A stretch of 64,000 nt of DNA from Oscillibacter sp. 1-3 (GCF_000403435.2 NZ_KE159703.1:737033-801032), one strand, 5' to 3'; counted from the stretch's first letter, positions 10,745-19,404 are shown. Program-made: numbers and translations. The notes: generated by a model not told the origin, from the sequence alone.

Positions 10745-11524
10745 ATGATTGGAATACTATTGTGGAAAGAGCCTCAGAGAGGGTTCTGGCAGAGACCGGT
10801 GTCGCTGTCAGAGCGGAACATTCTGCACATGCGCTTTTTGTGCGCGGAGATCGCCCGGGGGCCCCGGACGCCGGAGGCGCAGCTGGGCTGGCGGGTGTCG
10901 TCGGCGGCAAAGCGAATGCGGAAGATGGGCGTCACCCGGGTTGTGCTGCCGGAGGACTTTGCCTGCGTCACCCAGCTGGAAAAATACGGTGTCCGGCCGG
11001 TGTCCACACTGGCTCTGCGCCGCCGCTTGGCATCGGATTGGGTCCGGCAGTCCCTGGCGGAGCGGGGCGTGTCCCCCGGCGGGGCGCGCGTCGCGGTGTC
11101 GGCGGCCCAGATGACCGGGGAGCTGGTGCGGACGGTGACGGAGCTGGCCCTGCGGCACCGGTATGTGCTGCTGGATGTCCCCTACGGTGGGGAGGAGCTG
11201 TGCCGCAGGCTTCGGCGGGAGTACGGCGTGTCGCTGCTGCTGGGGCCGGACCGGGAGCAGCTGGAGGAGGCGGACATCCTGGTGCTCTTTGACCCCAGGA
11301 CGGATCTGCGGCGCAGGAGCGGCGTGACGCTGCCCCTGTACGACGAGGCGGCGCCTATGGGGGGGCTCTCCCTGCCCCCGGCGCTGGAGGAGCGGCTGCC
11401 GGAGGGAGCGGGCCGGGGACAGCTGCTCGCGGCCCTGCTGGAGGCGGGGGTTCTCCGTCCGGAACAGGTGAGCGCCTCGGCTCCGCCAGGTCCCGCGGCC
11501 GCGAATACAGTGCTTAATGCTTGA
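10745..11524 (+). CDS. Protein of unknown function
   Basis: No family recognised. The 259 residues have no signal peptide or membrane helix. The protein is rich in Arg, Leu and Gly, with an alternating pattern of short helices and strands: ILHMRFLCAEIAR, the basic RMRKMGVTRVVLPEDFA, and RYVLLDVPYGGEELCRRL and ADILVLFDP, which read like strand-loop-helix units of a Rossmann-type fold. It ends in a low-complexity Ala/Pro tail. Its ribosome binding site lies inside a strong hairpin, and the stop codon overlaps the greA promoter. Sense codon use fits the neighbours, so I regard it as a real gene. Confidence 0.7.
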   Translation: MIGILLWKEPQRGFWQRPVSLSERNILHMRFLCAEIARGPRTPEAQLGWRVSSAAKRMRKMGVTRVVLPEDFACVTQLEKYGVRPVSTLALRRRLASDWVRQSLAERGVSPGGARVAVSAAQMTGELVRTVTELALRHRYVLLDVPYGGEELCRRLRREYGVSLLLGPDREQLEEADILVLFDPRTDLRRRSGVTLPLYDEAAPMGGLSLPPALEERLPEGAGRGQLLAALLEAGVLRPEQVSASAPPGPAAANTVLNA

Positions 11525-11549
11525 CAATCCGGAAACCAACCACTATAAT
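11521..11549 (+). promoter_or_regulatory. Consensus sigma-A promoter of greA-lysS
   Basis: Perfect TTGACA (11521-11526), 17-base spacer, perfect TATAAT (11544-11549). The -35 hexamer contains the TGA stop codon of the preceding gene (11522-11524). Confidence 0.9.
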
Positions 11550-11636
11550 AATGCCCTGTAAATAAAATGGAATATGTATATTCTGGAAGGCGGCAGCGTT
11601 TTCCGGTCAAAAGATACCAGAAAGGAAGCGGCAGAC

Positions 11637-12101
11637 ATGGAAAAAGAGTACAAGATGAGCCAAGCCCGGGCCGATGAGCTTCAGGAGGAGCTGAACTATC
11701 TCAAAACCACCCGGTCCGACGAGGTGGCGGAGCAGATCAAGGTGGCCCGGGGGTTCGGTGATCTCAGCGAGAACAGCGAATATGACGAGGCCAAGAACGA
11801 GCAGGGCAAGCTGTACTCCCGCATTGCCGAGCTGGAGGAGATTCTCCAGCACGTGGTCATCGTGGACGAGAGCAGCAGCACCGACGTAGTGGCCATTGGC
11901 TGCAAGGTGACGGTGAAGGGCCCCGCCGGCGAGGCGGCCTATTCCATCGTGGGCTCCCAGGAGGCGGACCCCATGCACGGCATCATCTCGGAGGAGTCCC
12001 CCTTCGGCAAAGCCCTGATCGGAGCCAGGGAGGGAGACACCGTCTCCGTGGAGGCGCCCCAGGGCGTAATCAACTATACGGTGCTGAAAATTGAGCGGTA
12101 A
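11637..12101 (+). CDS. greA: Transcription elongation factor GreA
   Basis: Rescues backtracked RNA polymerase by stimulating transcript cleavage. I start at ATG 11637 behind AAAGGAAG, giving 154 residues. The N-terminal coiled coil carries the tip motif ARGFGDLSENSEYDEAK, with the acidic residues that enter the polymerase secondary channel, and the C-terminal FKBP-like domain has SPFGKALIGAREGDTVSV. It sits 14 bases ahead of lysS, an arrangement seen in many Firmicutes. Confidence 0.95.
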   Translation: MEKEYKMSQARADELQEELNYLKTTRSDEVAEQIKVARGFGDLSENSEYDEAKNEQGKLYSRIAELEEILQHVVIVDESSSTDVVAIGCKVTVKGPAGEAAYSIVGSQEADPMHGIISEESPFGKALIGAREGDTVSVEAPQGVINYTVLKIER

Positions 12102-12115
12102 AGGAGAAGGCAGTC

Positions 12116-13612
12116 ATGAGTGAACAGAAGACATCCCAGCAGCCGGAGCAGGATCTGAACGAGCAGAGAAGAGTCCGCCGGGAGAAGCTGGCGGCGCTCC
12201 AGGCCGCCGGACAGGACCCCTTCCAGATCACCAAGTACGTGGTGACCCACCACTCCGCCGACATCAAGGAGGGCTTTGAGGCCCTGGAGGGGCAGAGCAC
12301 CTCTGTGGCGGGCCGCATCATGAGCAAGCGGGGCATGGGCAAGGCCGTGTTCTGCGATTTGCAGGACGTGAAGGGCCGCATCCAGCTGTACGTCCGCGTG
12401 GATGAACTGGGCGAGGAGGCGTTTGCCAAGTTCAAGAAGACCGACATCGGCGACATTGTGGGCGTCGAGGGCGAGGTGTTCAAGACCAAGCGGGGCGAGA
12501 TCTCCGTGAAGGCCCACAAGGTGACGCTGCTGAGCAAGTCTCTGCTGCCCCTGCCGGAGAAGTTCCACGGCCTTACCGACAAGGAGACCCGCTACCGCCA
12601 GCGGTACGTGGACCTCATCATGAACGAGGACGTGCGCCGCACCTTCCAGATCCGCACGGCCTTCATCAAGCATGTGCGCAAGTACCTGGACGACCGGGAT
12701 TACCTGGAGGTGGAGACCCCCATTCTGGGCACCATCCAGGGCGGCGCCACCGCCCGTCCGTTCATCACCCACCACAATACGCTGAATCTCGATATGTATA
12801 TGCGCATCGCAACGGAGCTGCACCTCAAGCGGCTGACGGTGGGCGGTTTCGAGCGGGTGTATGAGATCGGCCGCATCTTCCGCAACGAGGGCATGGACCC
12901 CAAGCACAACCCGGAGTTTACCACCATTGAGCTCTACGAGGCCTACGCCGATTTCCACGATATGATGGACATCGCCGAGGGAATCCTCTCCTCCGCCGCC
13001 AAGGACATCCTGGGCAGCTACCAGGTCCAGTGGCTGGGGGTGGACATCGACCTGACCCCCGGCTGGAAGCGGCTGACCATGACCGACGCTGTGAAGGAAT
13101 ATGTGGGTGTGGACTTCGATGCCATTTCTGACGACGAGGAGGCCTGCAGGGCCGTAGAGGCCAAGGGCATCGACCTGGAGGGCTGCGAGCGTACCTGGGG
13201 CACCGCCCTGTACGAGGCCTTTGACCAGCGGGTGGAGGAGAAGCTGATCCAGCCCACCTTCATCACCATGTACCCGGTGGAGGTTTCCCCGCTGACCAAG
13301 CGCTCTCCCAAGGACCCCCGGCTCACCGAGCGGTTTGAGCTGTTTATCAACCACGCGGAGTTCGCCAACGCCTTCTCCGAGCTCAACGACCCCATCGACC
13401 AGCGGGGCCGCTTCGAGCATGAGCTGGCCCTGCGGGACATGGGCAACGACGAGGCCGGCATGATGGACGAGGACTATATCACCGCCATGGAGTACGGCCT
13501 GCCCCCCACGGGCGGCATGGGCATCGGCATTGACCGGGCGGTCATGCTGCTGACCAATGCCGACTCCATCCGGGACGTGCTGCTGTTCCCCACGATGAAG
13601 CCGCTGGACTAA
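12116..13612 (+). CDS. lysS: Lysyl-tRNA synthetase, class II
   Basis: Charges tRNA-Lys. The 498 residues have an N-terminal OB-fold anticodon-binding domain (VAGRIMSKRGMGKAVFCDLQD, about residues 60-150) and a class II core: motif 1 around VETPILGTIQGGATARPF, motif 2 FRNEGMDPKHNPEFT and motif 3 GLPPTGGMGIGIDRAVMLLTN. Length is standard. It is cotranscribed with greA. It is the last core gene before the mobile element. A tRNA-Lys gene lies just beyond the other end of that element, so the two were probably close neighbours before integration. Confidence 0.97.
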   Translation: MSEQKTSQQPEQDLNEQRRVRREKLAALQAAGQDPFQITKYVVTHHSADIKEGFEALEGQSTSVAGRIMSKRGMGKAVFCDLQDVKGRIQLYVRVDELGEEAFAKFKKTDIGDIVGVEGEVFKTKRGEISVKAHKVTLLSKSLLPLPEKFHGLTDKETRYRQRYVDLIMNEDVRRTFQIRTAFIKHVRKYLDDRDYLEVETPILGTIQGGATARPFITHHNTLNLDMYMRIATELHLKRLTVGGFERVYEIGRIFRNEGMDPKHNPEFTTIELYEAYADFHDMMDIAEGILSSAAKDILGSYQVQWLGVDIDLTPGWKRLTMTDAVKEYVGVDFDAISDDEEACRAVEAKGIDLEGCERTWGTALYEAFDQRVEEKLIQPTFITMYPVEVSPLTKRSPKDPRLTERFELFINHAEFANAFSELNDPIDQRGRFEHELALRDMGNDEAGMMDEDYITAMEYGLPPTGGMGIGIDRAVMLLTNADSIRDVLLFPTMKPLD

Positions 13613-13752
13613 AAATCGGCATTAGAAATTAGAAAAACGGACCATATCGCTGAAAAGCGTGGTGTAAATTCAAAAAATTGTTACGAAGTCTGAGATGCAC
13701 ATTTGAATTTTACGACAGTTTTGCGACAAACGAAAAGGATTTGGTATGGCAA

Positions 13753-13792
13753 AAGAAGTACCAGCCTCATGGCTGGTACTTCTTACTATTTT
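13753..13792 (+). terminator. Intrinsic terminator downstream of lysS
   Basis: Perfect 14-bp stem (13753-13766 with 13771-13784), four-base loop, then ACTATTTTT. It lies just before the DUF5348 gene and would separate lysS transcription from the mobile element. Confidence 0.75.
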
Positions 13793-13809
13793 TGATGGGA
13801 GCAATTAAC

Positions 13810-14031
13810 ATGAGAGAAGGAATTCTAATTCCCGATATGCAGAGCGGACGTGCTGATATCCACTTCAGTAGCGACGACTGCTACGGTGGGCTACACTGTG
13901 GCACCACAATGGATATTTGGCTGAATGAGCAATGGGTACCCACCCGCATTGAGATGGACAGCCGCGGCTGGTTTCTGGTCGGCGTTCAGATCGAGACACT
14001 GTGGGGACAGAGGGTGCGCATCCGCTGGTGA
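13810..14031 (+). CDS. Small DUF5348-type protein
   Basis: A 73-residue protein starting at ATG 13810 behind GGGAG; the longer frame from 13678 runs through the lysS terminator and is not credible. Features are a strand-rich SGRADIHFSSDDCYGGLHCG and the end WVPTRIEMDSRGWFLVGVQ...GQRVRI, the pattern I know as DUF5348, small proteins carried on Clostridial mobile elements. No catalytic motif. Its stop codon abuts the stop codon of the convergent yedK-like gene with no spacer. Confidence 0.7.
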   Translation: MREGILIPDMQSGRADIHFSSDDCYGGLHCGTTMDIWLNEQWVPTRIEMDSRGWFLVGVQIETLWGQRVRIRW

Positions 14032-14598
14032 TCAGACGGCAGCACCCTCCAAGGCTGGCTGCAAAGCCGTCAATTTTGCCGAGGCCATTCCAGTATCATG
14101 GAGCCAAGGCATCACTTCATCATCCGTCAGCAGGACCGGCATCCGGTCATGGACATTGATGATAGTGTCATTGGGGACAGTTGTCAGGATCACAAACCGT
14201 TCCTCCCCCTGAAAAGTGTTCCAAAGCCCGGCCAGATACAGCCTGTCCTGCCCCGGCAGCCAAAAGTGGTATTTTGTCTTTTTCCGGTCCCACTCATAGA
14301 AGCCGGTCGTAGGCACGATACATCGCCGCTCCAGCAGGGATCGGTGGAACATCGGTTTATCCAGCGCCGTCTCACCCCGTGCGTTGATGATGACCCCCTT
14401 GCCTTTGAAACTGGGGAAACCCCAGGTCATCGGCTTGGGGGTCATTTTTTGTCCGTCCGGAAGTAGGATAGGTGCGGCGTTGGTAGGAAATATCTCCCCG
14501 GTATGGATGCTGGCAGCCCCAAACCGCGCTTGTACCTCAGCCACAATCTGGGCGATCTCCTTGGACTGCTCCGGTGCTAAACTGTATCTTCCACACAT
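14032..14598 (-). CDS. yedK: SOS response-associated peptidase (SRAP/YedK/HMCES)
   Basis: Protects abasic sites in single-stranded DNA by forming a thiazolidine crosslink through Cys2. I start at 14598 so that the protein begins MCGRY, since Cys2 must become N-terminal after Met removal; an AAAGGAG site supports it (188 residues). The active-site set is complete: Cys2, Asn72 in NARGET, Glu102 in GFYEW and His150 in HDRMP. It is divergent from dinB with only 53 bases between starts, forming a small DNA-damage module at the left of the element. I see no LexA-type palindrome in the gap. Confidence 0.92.
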   Translation of the reverse strand: MCGRYSLAPEQSKEIAQIVAEVQARFGAASIHTGEIFPTNAAPILLPDGQKMTPKPMTWGFPSFKGKGVIINARGETALDKPMFHRSLLERRCIVPTTGFYEWDRKKTKYHFWLPGQDRLYLAGLWNTFQGEERFVILTTVPNDTIINVHDRMPVLLTDDEVMPWLHDTGMASAKLTALQPALEGAAV

Positions 14599-14651
14599 AG
14601 CTGTGACTCCTTTCGAGGATGAAGGCCGGACTGCCCTCATATACTGAGGAC

Positions 14652-15905
14652 ATGAAGCCTGTGATTTTGCATTCGGATATGAACAATTTCTATGCCAGCG
14701 TGGAGATCCTGTATGATCCCACGCTGCGGGACAAGCCAGTGGCGGTGGCTGGAGACGAGGAGGCCCGCCACGGCATTGTGCTGGCCAAAAACGATATTGC
14801 CAAACGGTTCGGCATCCGCACCGGGCAGGTGCTGTGGGAGGCCCGGCAGCAGTGCCCCGGGCTGGTCTGTGTCCCTGCCCATTACGAGCGTTACCTCGCG
14901 TTCTCTGCCCAAGCCAGGGGCATCTATACCAGTTACACCGACCAGGTGGAGCCTTTCGGCTTGGACGAGTGCTGGCTGGATGTCACCGGCTCTGTGGGAC
15001 TGTTTGGGGAAGGGCCGGCCATCGCCGATGATATCCGGGGCCGCATGAAGCGGGAGCTGGGGCTGACCGTATCGGTAGGTGTGTCATTCAATAAAGTATT
15101 TGCCAAACTGGGCTCAGATATGAAAAAACCGGATGCCACCACGGTCATCACCCCGGAGAACTATCGGGATAAGGCTTGGAGCCTTCCTGTGAGTGACCTG
15201 CTTTATGTGGGCCCTGCCACCACCCGGAAGCTGAACCAGTATGGGATCACCACGATTGGGGAGCTGGCCCAGGCCAATCCTGATCTTCTGTACTGGCTGC
15301 TGGGCAAAAACGGAATCATGCTCCATCAGTTTGCCAACGGGCAGGACCACTCCGGCGTCCGGCGCTATTATGCCGTACCGCCCATGAAGAGTATTGGCAA
15401 CTCCACGACTGCACCCCGGGATTTGGTTAGTGAGGATGATGTAAAGATTACCCTCATGGCCCTGTGCGAAAGCGTGGGAGCCAGACTCCGGGAGCAGAAC
15501 TGCCTTTGCTCTACCGTAGCTCTGGGTATCCGGGACAACCGCCTGCTGTCCTGCGACCGGCAGGCCAAGCTGAACCGCCCCACAGCGAACACATTGGATA
15601 TCTGGGAAACGGCCATGGGGCTGTTCCGGAGACACCATACCAGCAGGGAGCCTGTGCGCAGCCTGTCGGTGAAGGCCAGCGGGCTGACGCCGGCGGACGG
15701 CGTTGTGCAGTTGTCGCTGTTCCCGGAGGAGCAAAAAGCCCAGCGCCGGGCCGACATCGACCGGACGCTGGACAAAATCCGGAGCAAGTACGGGTATCAT
15801 AGCATCCGCCGGGCCATTGCGCTTGCAGACCCAGCTCTGGATCTGGACGCCAAAGAGGAGCATATCATCCATCCCATCGGCTTTCTGGGGACACTCCATG
15901 AATAG
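14652..15905 (+). CDS. dinB: Y-family DNA polymerase, DinB/Pol IV-like
   Basis: Translesion polymerase acting at stalled forks. I prefer ATG 14652 (417 residues, MKPVILHSDMNNFYASVE); ATG 14619 would add eleven residues. Palm-domain acidic residues are Asp9 and Asp105-Glu106. The second motif reads FGLDECWLDVTGS, where most Pol IV proteins have SIDE. Thumb (GPATTRKLNQYGITTIGELA, helix-hairpin-helix) and little-finger domains follow. The ending lacks a recognisable beta-clamp peptide. Pairing with SRAP suggests a mobile damage-tolerance cargo, useful when single-stranded DNA enters during conjugation. Confidence 0.9.
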   Translation: MKPVILHSDMNNFYASVEILYDPTLRDKPVAVAGDEEARHGIVLAKNDIAKRFGIRTGQVLWEARQQCPGLVCVPAHYERYLAFSAQARGIYTSYTDQVEPFGLDECWLDVTGSVGLFGEGPAIADDIRGRMKRELGLTVSVGVSFNKVFAKLGSDMKKPDATTVITPENYRDKAWSLPVSDLLYVGPATTRKLNQYGITTIGELAQANPDLLYWLLGKNGIMLHQFANGQDHSGVRRYYAVPPMKSIGNSTTAPRDLVSEDDVKITLMALCESVGARLREQNCLCSTVALGIRDNRLLSCDRQAKLNRPTANTLDIWETAMGLFRRHHTSREPVRSLSVKASGLTPADGVVQLSLFPEEQKAQRRADIDRTLDKIRSKYGYHSIRRAIALADPALDLDAKEEHIIHPIGFLGTLHE

Positions 15906-15909
15906 CGGC

Positions 15910-16737
15910 TCAGCAGTTTCCAGTGTAGACATGAGACAGATATTCCTGTGCTGCCTCAGAAAGCCGGTAGACCTGCTCTACGGGCGTCGGCAGACGGTCT
16001 ACCATCTGGTACTGGGGGAAGAACCGGGACAGGTGCAGAGGGATTTCCGGGCTGATTGAGGCCAGCCAGCGGGCCAGCTCCCGGATTTCCTCCTCGCTGT
16101 CGTTTTCTCCGGGAATGAGCAGGGTGGTCACCTCCACATGGCACCGCTCCGCCGCCAGGGCAATGGAATGCTTGACCGTCTCCAGGTCCCCGCCCAGCTT
16201 CCGATACCACGAGGGCGTGAACCCTTTCAGGTCGATATTGACGGCATCAATCAGGGGCAGCAGCGTCCGCCAGGGTTCCTCCTCAACCGTCCCGTTGGTG
16301 ACCAGCACATTGACCATGCCTTGCTCATGGACCAGAGAGGCGCAGTCTTGGACATACTCATAGCCGATCAGCGGCTCGTTGTAGGTGTAGGCCACGCCGA
16401 TGTTTCCCCGGGTGCGCAGCTCCGCCGCTTTGCTGGTCAACTGCTCCGGGGATAGCTCCACCGTCTGCATATCCGTCTCCCCGGCCATGGATATTTCATG
16501 GTTCTGGCAGAAGGGGCAGCGCAGGTTACAGCCGAAGCTGCCCACGGAGAGGATCAGACTGCCAGGACGGAAGCGTCGCAGGGGCTTTTTCTCAATGGGG
16601 TCCAGAGCCAGACTGGTCAACTTCCCATAGTTCAGCGGGATAACGGCCCCATCCCGGCAGGTCCTGGCCCGACAGAGGCTGGTTTGGCCCTCCTCCAGCT
16701 TGCAGTGGTGGAAGCACAGCTCACAAATTGCGCTCAT
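15910..16737 (-). CDS. amrS: AmmeMemoRadiSam-system radical SAM enzyme
   Basis: Radical SAM protein related to pyruvate formate-lyase activating enzyme. The 275 residues have an N-terminal cysteine-rich ribbon ([17 protein letters not shown]), the cluster motif with Cys70, Cys74 and Cys77 in [15 protein letters not shown], and the barrel segments [18 protein letters not shown] and [18 protein letters not shown]. The first gene of the partner pair (AMMECR1) overlaps its start by four bases (ATGA) but is only a C-terminal remnant, and no MEMO1 protein is present, so the substrate system is incomplete here. It lies on the minus strand, convergent with dinB four bases away. Confidence 0.85.
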   Translation of the reverse strand: MSAICELCFHHCKLEEGQTSLCRARTCRDGAVIPLNYGKLTSLALDPIEKKPLRRFRPGSLILSVGSFGCNLRCPFCQNHEISMAGETDMQTVELSPEQLTSKAAELRTRGNIGVAYTYNEPLIGYEYVQDCASLVHEQGMVNVLVTNGTVEEEPWRTLLPLIDAVNIDLKGFTPSWYRKLGGDLETVKHSIALAAERCHVEVTTLLIPGENDSEEEIRELARWLASISPEIPLHLSRFFPQYQMVDRLPTPVEQVYRLSEAAQEYLSHVYTGNC

Positions 16738-16966
16738 GTATGCCGCACCACCTCAAATCGCTCCAGGGTATAGTGCTCCCGGGCGCTGATGCCGCCCTTC
16801 TGACGGGCGATGTCAATTTGCTGTTCCACAGTGTCCACGCCCTCCAAATCGGGTAGCAGCAGTCCCCTTCGGCCGCCGCAGGATACGATGACGCCATACC
16901 GCTTCACATCCAACTGCGCCGGGGAGTCGATTGGCTCCGGCACACCCAGTGCATCCACGCTGTACC
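16734..16966 (-). pseudogene. C-terminal remnant of an AMMECR1-domain protein
   Basis: About 76 codons read as AMMECR1 C-terminus: [37 protein letters not shown] and the end [12 protein letters not shown]. The normal partner of the radical SAM enzyme is a MEMO1-AMMECR1 protein several hundred residues longer, so the front is missing. The remnant keeps its ATGA overlap with amrS. Upstream it runs into DUF434 coding sequence in a different frame. I place the junction at about 16964-16976. Confidence 0.8.
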
Positions 16967-17367
16967 GCCTGTATGGTCTTATCCACGATACGGTAGCTGC
17001 CACGCAGTCCTGCAAGATCACGGATGGTCCCATCCATCCCCTCCAGCAGCAGGGAGCCGGATAGGGCAACCTCCAGGGTGATGATCGTATTAAACCCGTC
17101 CAACACCAGATAGTCCGGTGCCTGGAGCAATTCCTTCCGCTTCCTGTTCTGCACAGCGCTGGCTGTTGATACGATGCGGGCCAGTGCCATCCGTTGCCGT
17201 TCGGAGAGAAGATGATGGTTGCCTACAAAGGTGGAGGCGGATTTTGTGTCATATCCACGGTCCATCAGGAATACCAGCTCCTGGGCGGCGGCATTCAATT
17301 TTTCGGCGGCCTTTGCTCCAAACTCAACGCTATCCTTCGGGACATAGCCGCGTCTGACGATTTCCAT
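16967..17367 (-). pseudogene. Truncated DUF434 protein fused out of frame to the AMMECR1 remnant
   Basis: Residues 1-131 match the DUF434 pattern: [62 protein letters not shown] and [11 protein letters not shown]. After that the frame continues into translated AMMECR1 DNA (QRGCTGCAG...), which is meaningless in this frame, for about 50 residues. DUF434 proteins normally run longer, so a deletion removed its 3' end plus the front of the next gene. DUF434 function is unknown. Confidence 0.75.
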
Positions 17368-17404
17368 AGCACCCTCACTCGTCCCATAGATTGGCGTTTA
17401 TACG

Positions 17405-17530
17405 CTACTCAAATTCCTGAATCTCATCCTGTGTTGCCTCGCGGATACTCTCTTTTCCGCAGTCAGGGCACTGTTTGGCAGGGGCAGTCCGGGAAAACAG
17501 AAAGTGGCAGCTATCACACGCATATATCAT
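17405..17530 (-). CDS. Small zinc-ribbon protein
   Basis: A 41-residue product beginning MIYACDSCHFLF and containing CPDCGKES, so two CxxC pairs spaced for one zinc ion (rubredoxin-like knuckles), with an acidic C-terminus. It is the first gene of the minus-strand amrS group, 37 bases upstream of the DUF434 remnant. Small zinc ribbons of this type recur on Clostridial elements; the function is unknown. Being short it could be spurious, but the paired CxxC motifs argue that it is real. Confidence 0.6.
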   Translation of the reverse strand: MIYACDSCHFLFSRTAPAKQCPDCGKESIREATQDEIQEFE

Positions 17531-17615
17531 TATTTTTTTGCCTTACTTTCGTGCCCATTCAGTTTAGCACGGAACGGGGCTTTTTTCAATTCAAAACAAG
17601 AAGGAGGCCAGCCAG

Positions 17616-18707
17616 GTGAAATGCTTGCTGAAGTACCAGTGGGTCAAGCTCCCCCGCAGTCAGATGCCAGCAGGCAAGGGCGTCATGGGCGCCTGGGCGC
17701 GGCTGGCCTCCCGTGCGGCCTTCCGCAACGGGCAGGCTCGCTACTGTGGCTATATCAATCAAGTTACCATTGGCGCCTGGGCAGGAGGCATCGTGGGGCT
17801 CAAGAGCATCCTTGGCATCAAAAACCGGAGCAAGGCCCTGGAGATGATGGACAAGCTGGCCCAGCTGGGCTGCATAGATTATGAGCTGAACCCCAAGACA
17901 AAGAAGCTCACCTATCAGATCAAAGACTGGGTGGTCCAGTGCTCCGGCGAGCCCTGCATGGGCTCCGAGGCCGTCTATGCCACCCAGGGGTATGGCTTCC
18001 TATGTCTGCCCCGGAACATTACCCAGCGCCTCGCGGAAGCGCACTATCACTTTGATGAGTTGGACGCATGGCTGGATCTTTGGTGCCACACAGTATGGCA
18101 GGAGCCCGGCAATGCGTTCTCTCATATGGCGCCTGTTATCCAGTTCGGCAAGTATGGCGCCGTTTTGACCCTGGAAACCCTCGGCCACCGTTGGGGATGG
18201 GAGAAGACGAAGGTCTGGCGCTTTTTCAAGAAGCACGCGGATGCCTTCCCGCTGCAAAAGCTGCCTGGCTCTTTCGGCTGCCTGATCTTTAACACCGGCT
18301 ACCCAGCAGGAACCTCTTTTACTCTGCCGGAGTCAGCACAAGTTAAACGTATTTTAGAGGAAATACGCATTTGGGGCGGAAATACGCACACCAATAGCAG
18401 AAGCGACCATGAGCGGGTGAACCGCTGGGTCGCATGGTATAGCCGTAAGGTAATGCCGCAGATCCCGCAGCCGCAGTCTGACCCCGCGGTGGAGCAGTGC
18501 CGTGTTGCAGTTTCGGGCTGCCCTATTTCGCGCGCGTATTTTTCTCCGTGTAGGCATTGTAAGAGTTTCGTTGAGGACTGCCAGGGTGTAGAGGGAATTT
18601 CCCCGGTCGAATTTGAGCTTTTGCCCAGGGCTGGCCCCAAAGCCGGCCCGCCATTCGATTTTGGAGGTATTGACTATGGCAGATTTGAAGGCGACCCGTT
18701 GTGGTGA
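17616..18707 (+). CDS. Element protein of unknown function, possible replication initiator or regulator
   Basis: A 363-residue protein with an AAGGAGG site upstream. The N-terminal 130 residues look like a winged-helix module (SRAAFRNGQARYCGYINQVTIGAWAGG, then KALEMMDKLAQLGCIDYELN). A Trp-rich middle (LDAWLDLWCHTVWQ, GHRWGWEKTKVWRFFKK) resembles a second DNA-binding helix-turn-helix, as in some replication initiators. The C-terminal part has a cysteine cluster (CPISRAYFSPCRHCKSFVEDC) that may bind a metal. No family is securely recognised. It is the first plus-strand gene of the conjugation half and overlaps the next gene by 32 bases. Confidence 0.55.
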   Translation: MKCLLKYQWVKLPRSQMPAGKGVMGAWARLASRAAFRNGQARYCGYINQVTIGAWAGGIVGLKSILGIKNRSKALEMMDKLAQLGCIDYELNPKTKKLTYQIKDWVVQCSGEPCMGSEAVYATQGYGFLCLPRNITQRLAEAHYHFDELDAWLDLWCHTVWQEPGNAFSHMAPVIQFGKYGAVLTLETLGHRWGWEKTKVWRFFKKHADAFPLQKLPGSFGCLIFNTGYPAGTSFTLPESAQVKRILEEIRIWGGNTHTNSRSDHERVNRWVAWYSRKVMPQIPQPQSDPAVEQCRVAVSGCPISRAYFSPCRHCKSFVEDCQGVEGISPVEFELLPRAGPKAGPPFDFGGIDYGRFEGDPLW

Positions 18708-19305
18708 GCTGCCGAAAACTGAATTTTCTCCTCAGACGGAGCAGCTGATTTCGCTGCTGGAGCGCCGGGGGATCGTGGAAGACCACAGCATTGTGAATGA
18801 AAAAGCCCGTCAGGCGGAACAGGCTCTGCGCCGCAACATGTACCATAACACCCAGATGATGCTCAAGCACTACCGGGACATCGTCTGGGCGCTGGAATGC
18901 TTCCCGGAGCAGGTGGCGGAGGAGCTAGACCGCCCGCTGAAGGACTTGGACGCCCTACTCAGCATGGTGGATACTCAGCTGGCCATGGGGAACACCCGGC
19001 TGGAGCATCGGATGCTGAGTATCAAACAGTCCCGGCTGCTGCTGGACCGGATCAACGATGCCCTGACGGTACTGCGGCAGAAGCCGGGGAACGGCGAGAT
19101 GATGTATAATATCATTTTCCAGACCTTTGTCACCCCGGACAAGCTCACGCACCAGGAGATCCTGTACCGGCTGGACATCTCGGACCGGCACTACTACCGG
19201 CTCCGGCAGCAGGCGGTCAACATCCTCTCCATCCGGCTCTGGACGGCCCCGGCGGGGTGCCTGGACGCATGGCTGGAGATCCTGACCTTGCTGGAGGGAA
19301 ACTGA
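18676..19305 (+). CDS. Sigma-like or phage-type transcriptional regulator
   Basis: Start taken at ATG 18676 behind TTGGAGG (209 residues), inside the end of the previous gene. The protein is largely helical (QAEQALRRNMYHNTQMMLKHYRDIVWALE) and ends with a helix-turn-helix, LTHQEILYRLDISDRHYYRLRQQAVNILSIRLW, similar in layout to ArpU/RinA-type late regulators and sigma region 4. Its position just before the promoter of the conjugation genes suggests it may control them, but this is inference. Confidence 0.6.
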   Translation: MADLKATRCGELPKTEFSPQTEQLISLLERRGIVEDHSIVNEKARQAEQALRRNMYHNTQMMLKHYRDIVWALECFPEQVAEELDRPLKDLDALLSMVDTQLAMGNTRLEHRMLSIKQSRLLLDRINDALTVLRQKPGNGEMMYNIIFQTFVTPDKLTHQEILYRLDISDRHYYRLRQQAVNILSIRLWTAPAGCLDAWLEILTLLEGN

Positions 19306-19345
19306 TGGCAGAAAAATGGCAGGAAAATTGGCAGCGCCGCCGCTG

Positions 19346-19375
19346 ATGACATGGGGAGTGTAAATGTGGTATGAT
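19346..19375 (+). promoter_or_regulatory. Possible promoter of the conjugation genes
   Basis: ATGACA (19346-19351), 18-base spacer, TATGAT (19370-19375) preceded by TGG (extended -10). It lies 112 bases before the VirB2-like gene, with a terminator-like hairpin in between. Confidence 0.45.
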
Positions 19376-19404
19376 GGTAGCGTCCAAAAGTGGGCACGGG
19401 CAGT

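Noticed and set aside
13678..13809. N-terminal extension of the DUF5348 gene back to 13678
   Set aside because: It would translate through a strong terminator hairpin; the ATG at 13810 has a ribosome binding site and matches the family start.
14599..14651. LexA operator between the yedK-like gene and dinB
   Set aside because: No GAAC-N4-GTTC-type palindrome is present in the 53-base gap.
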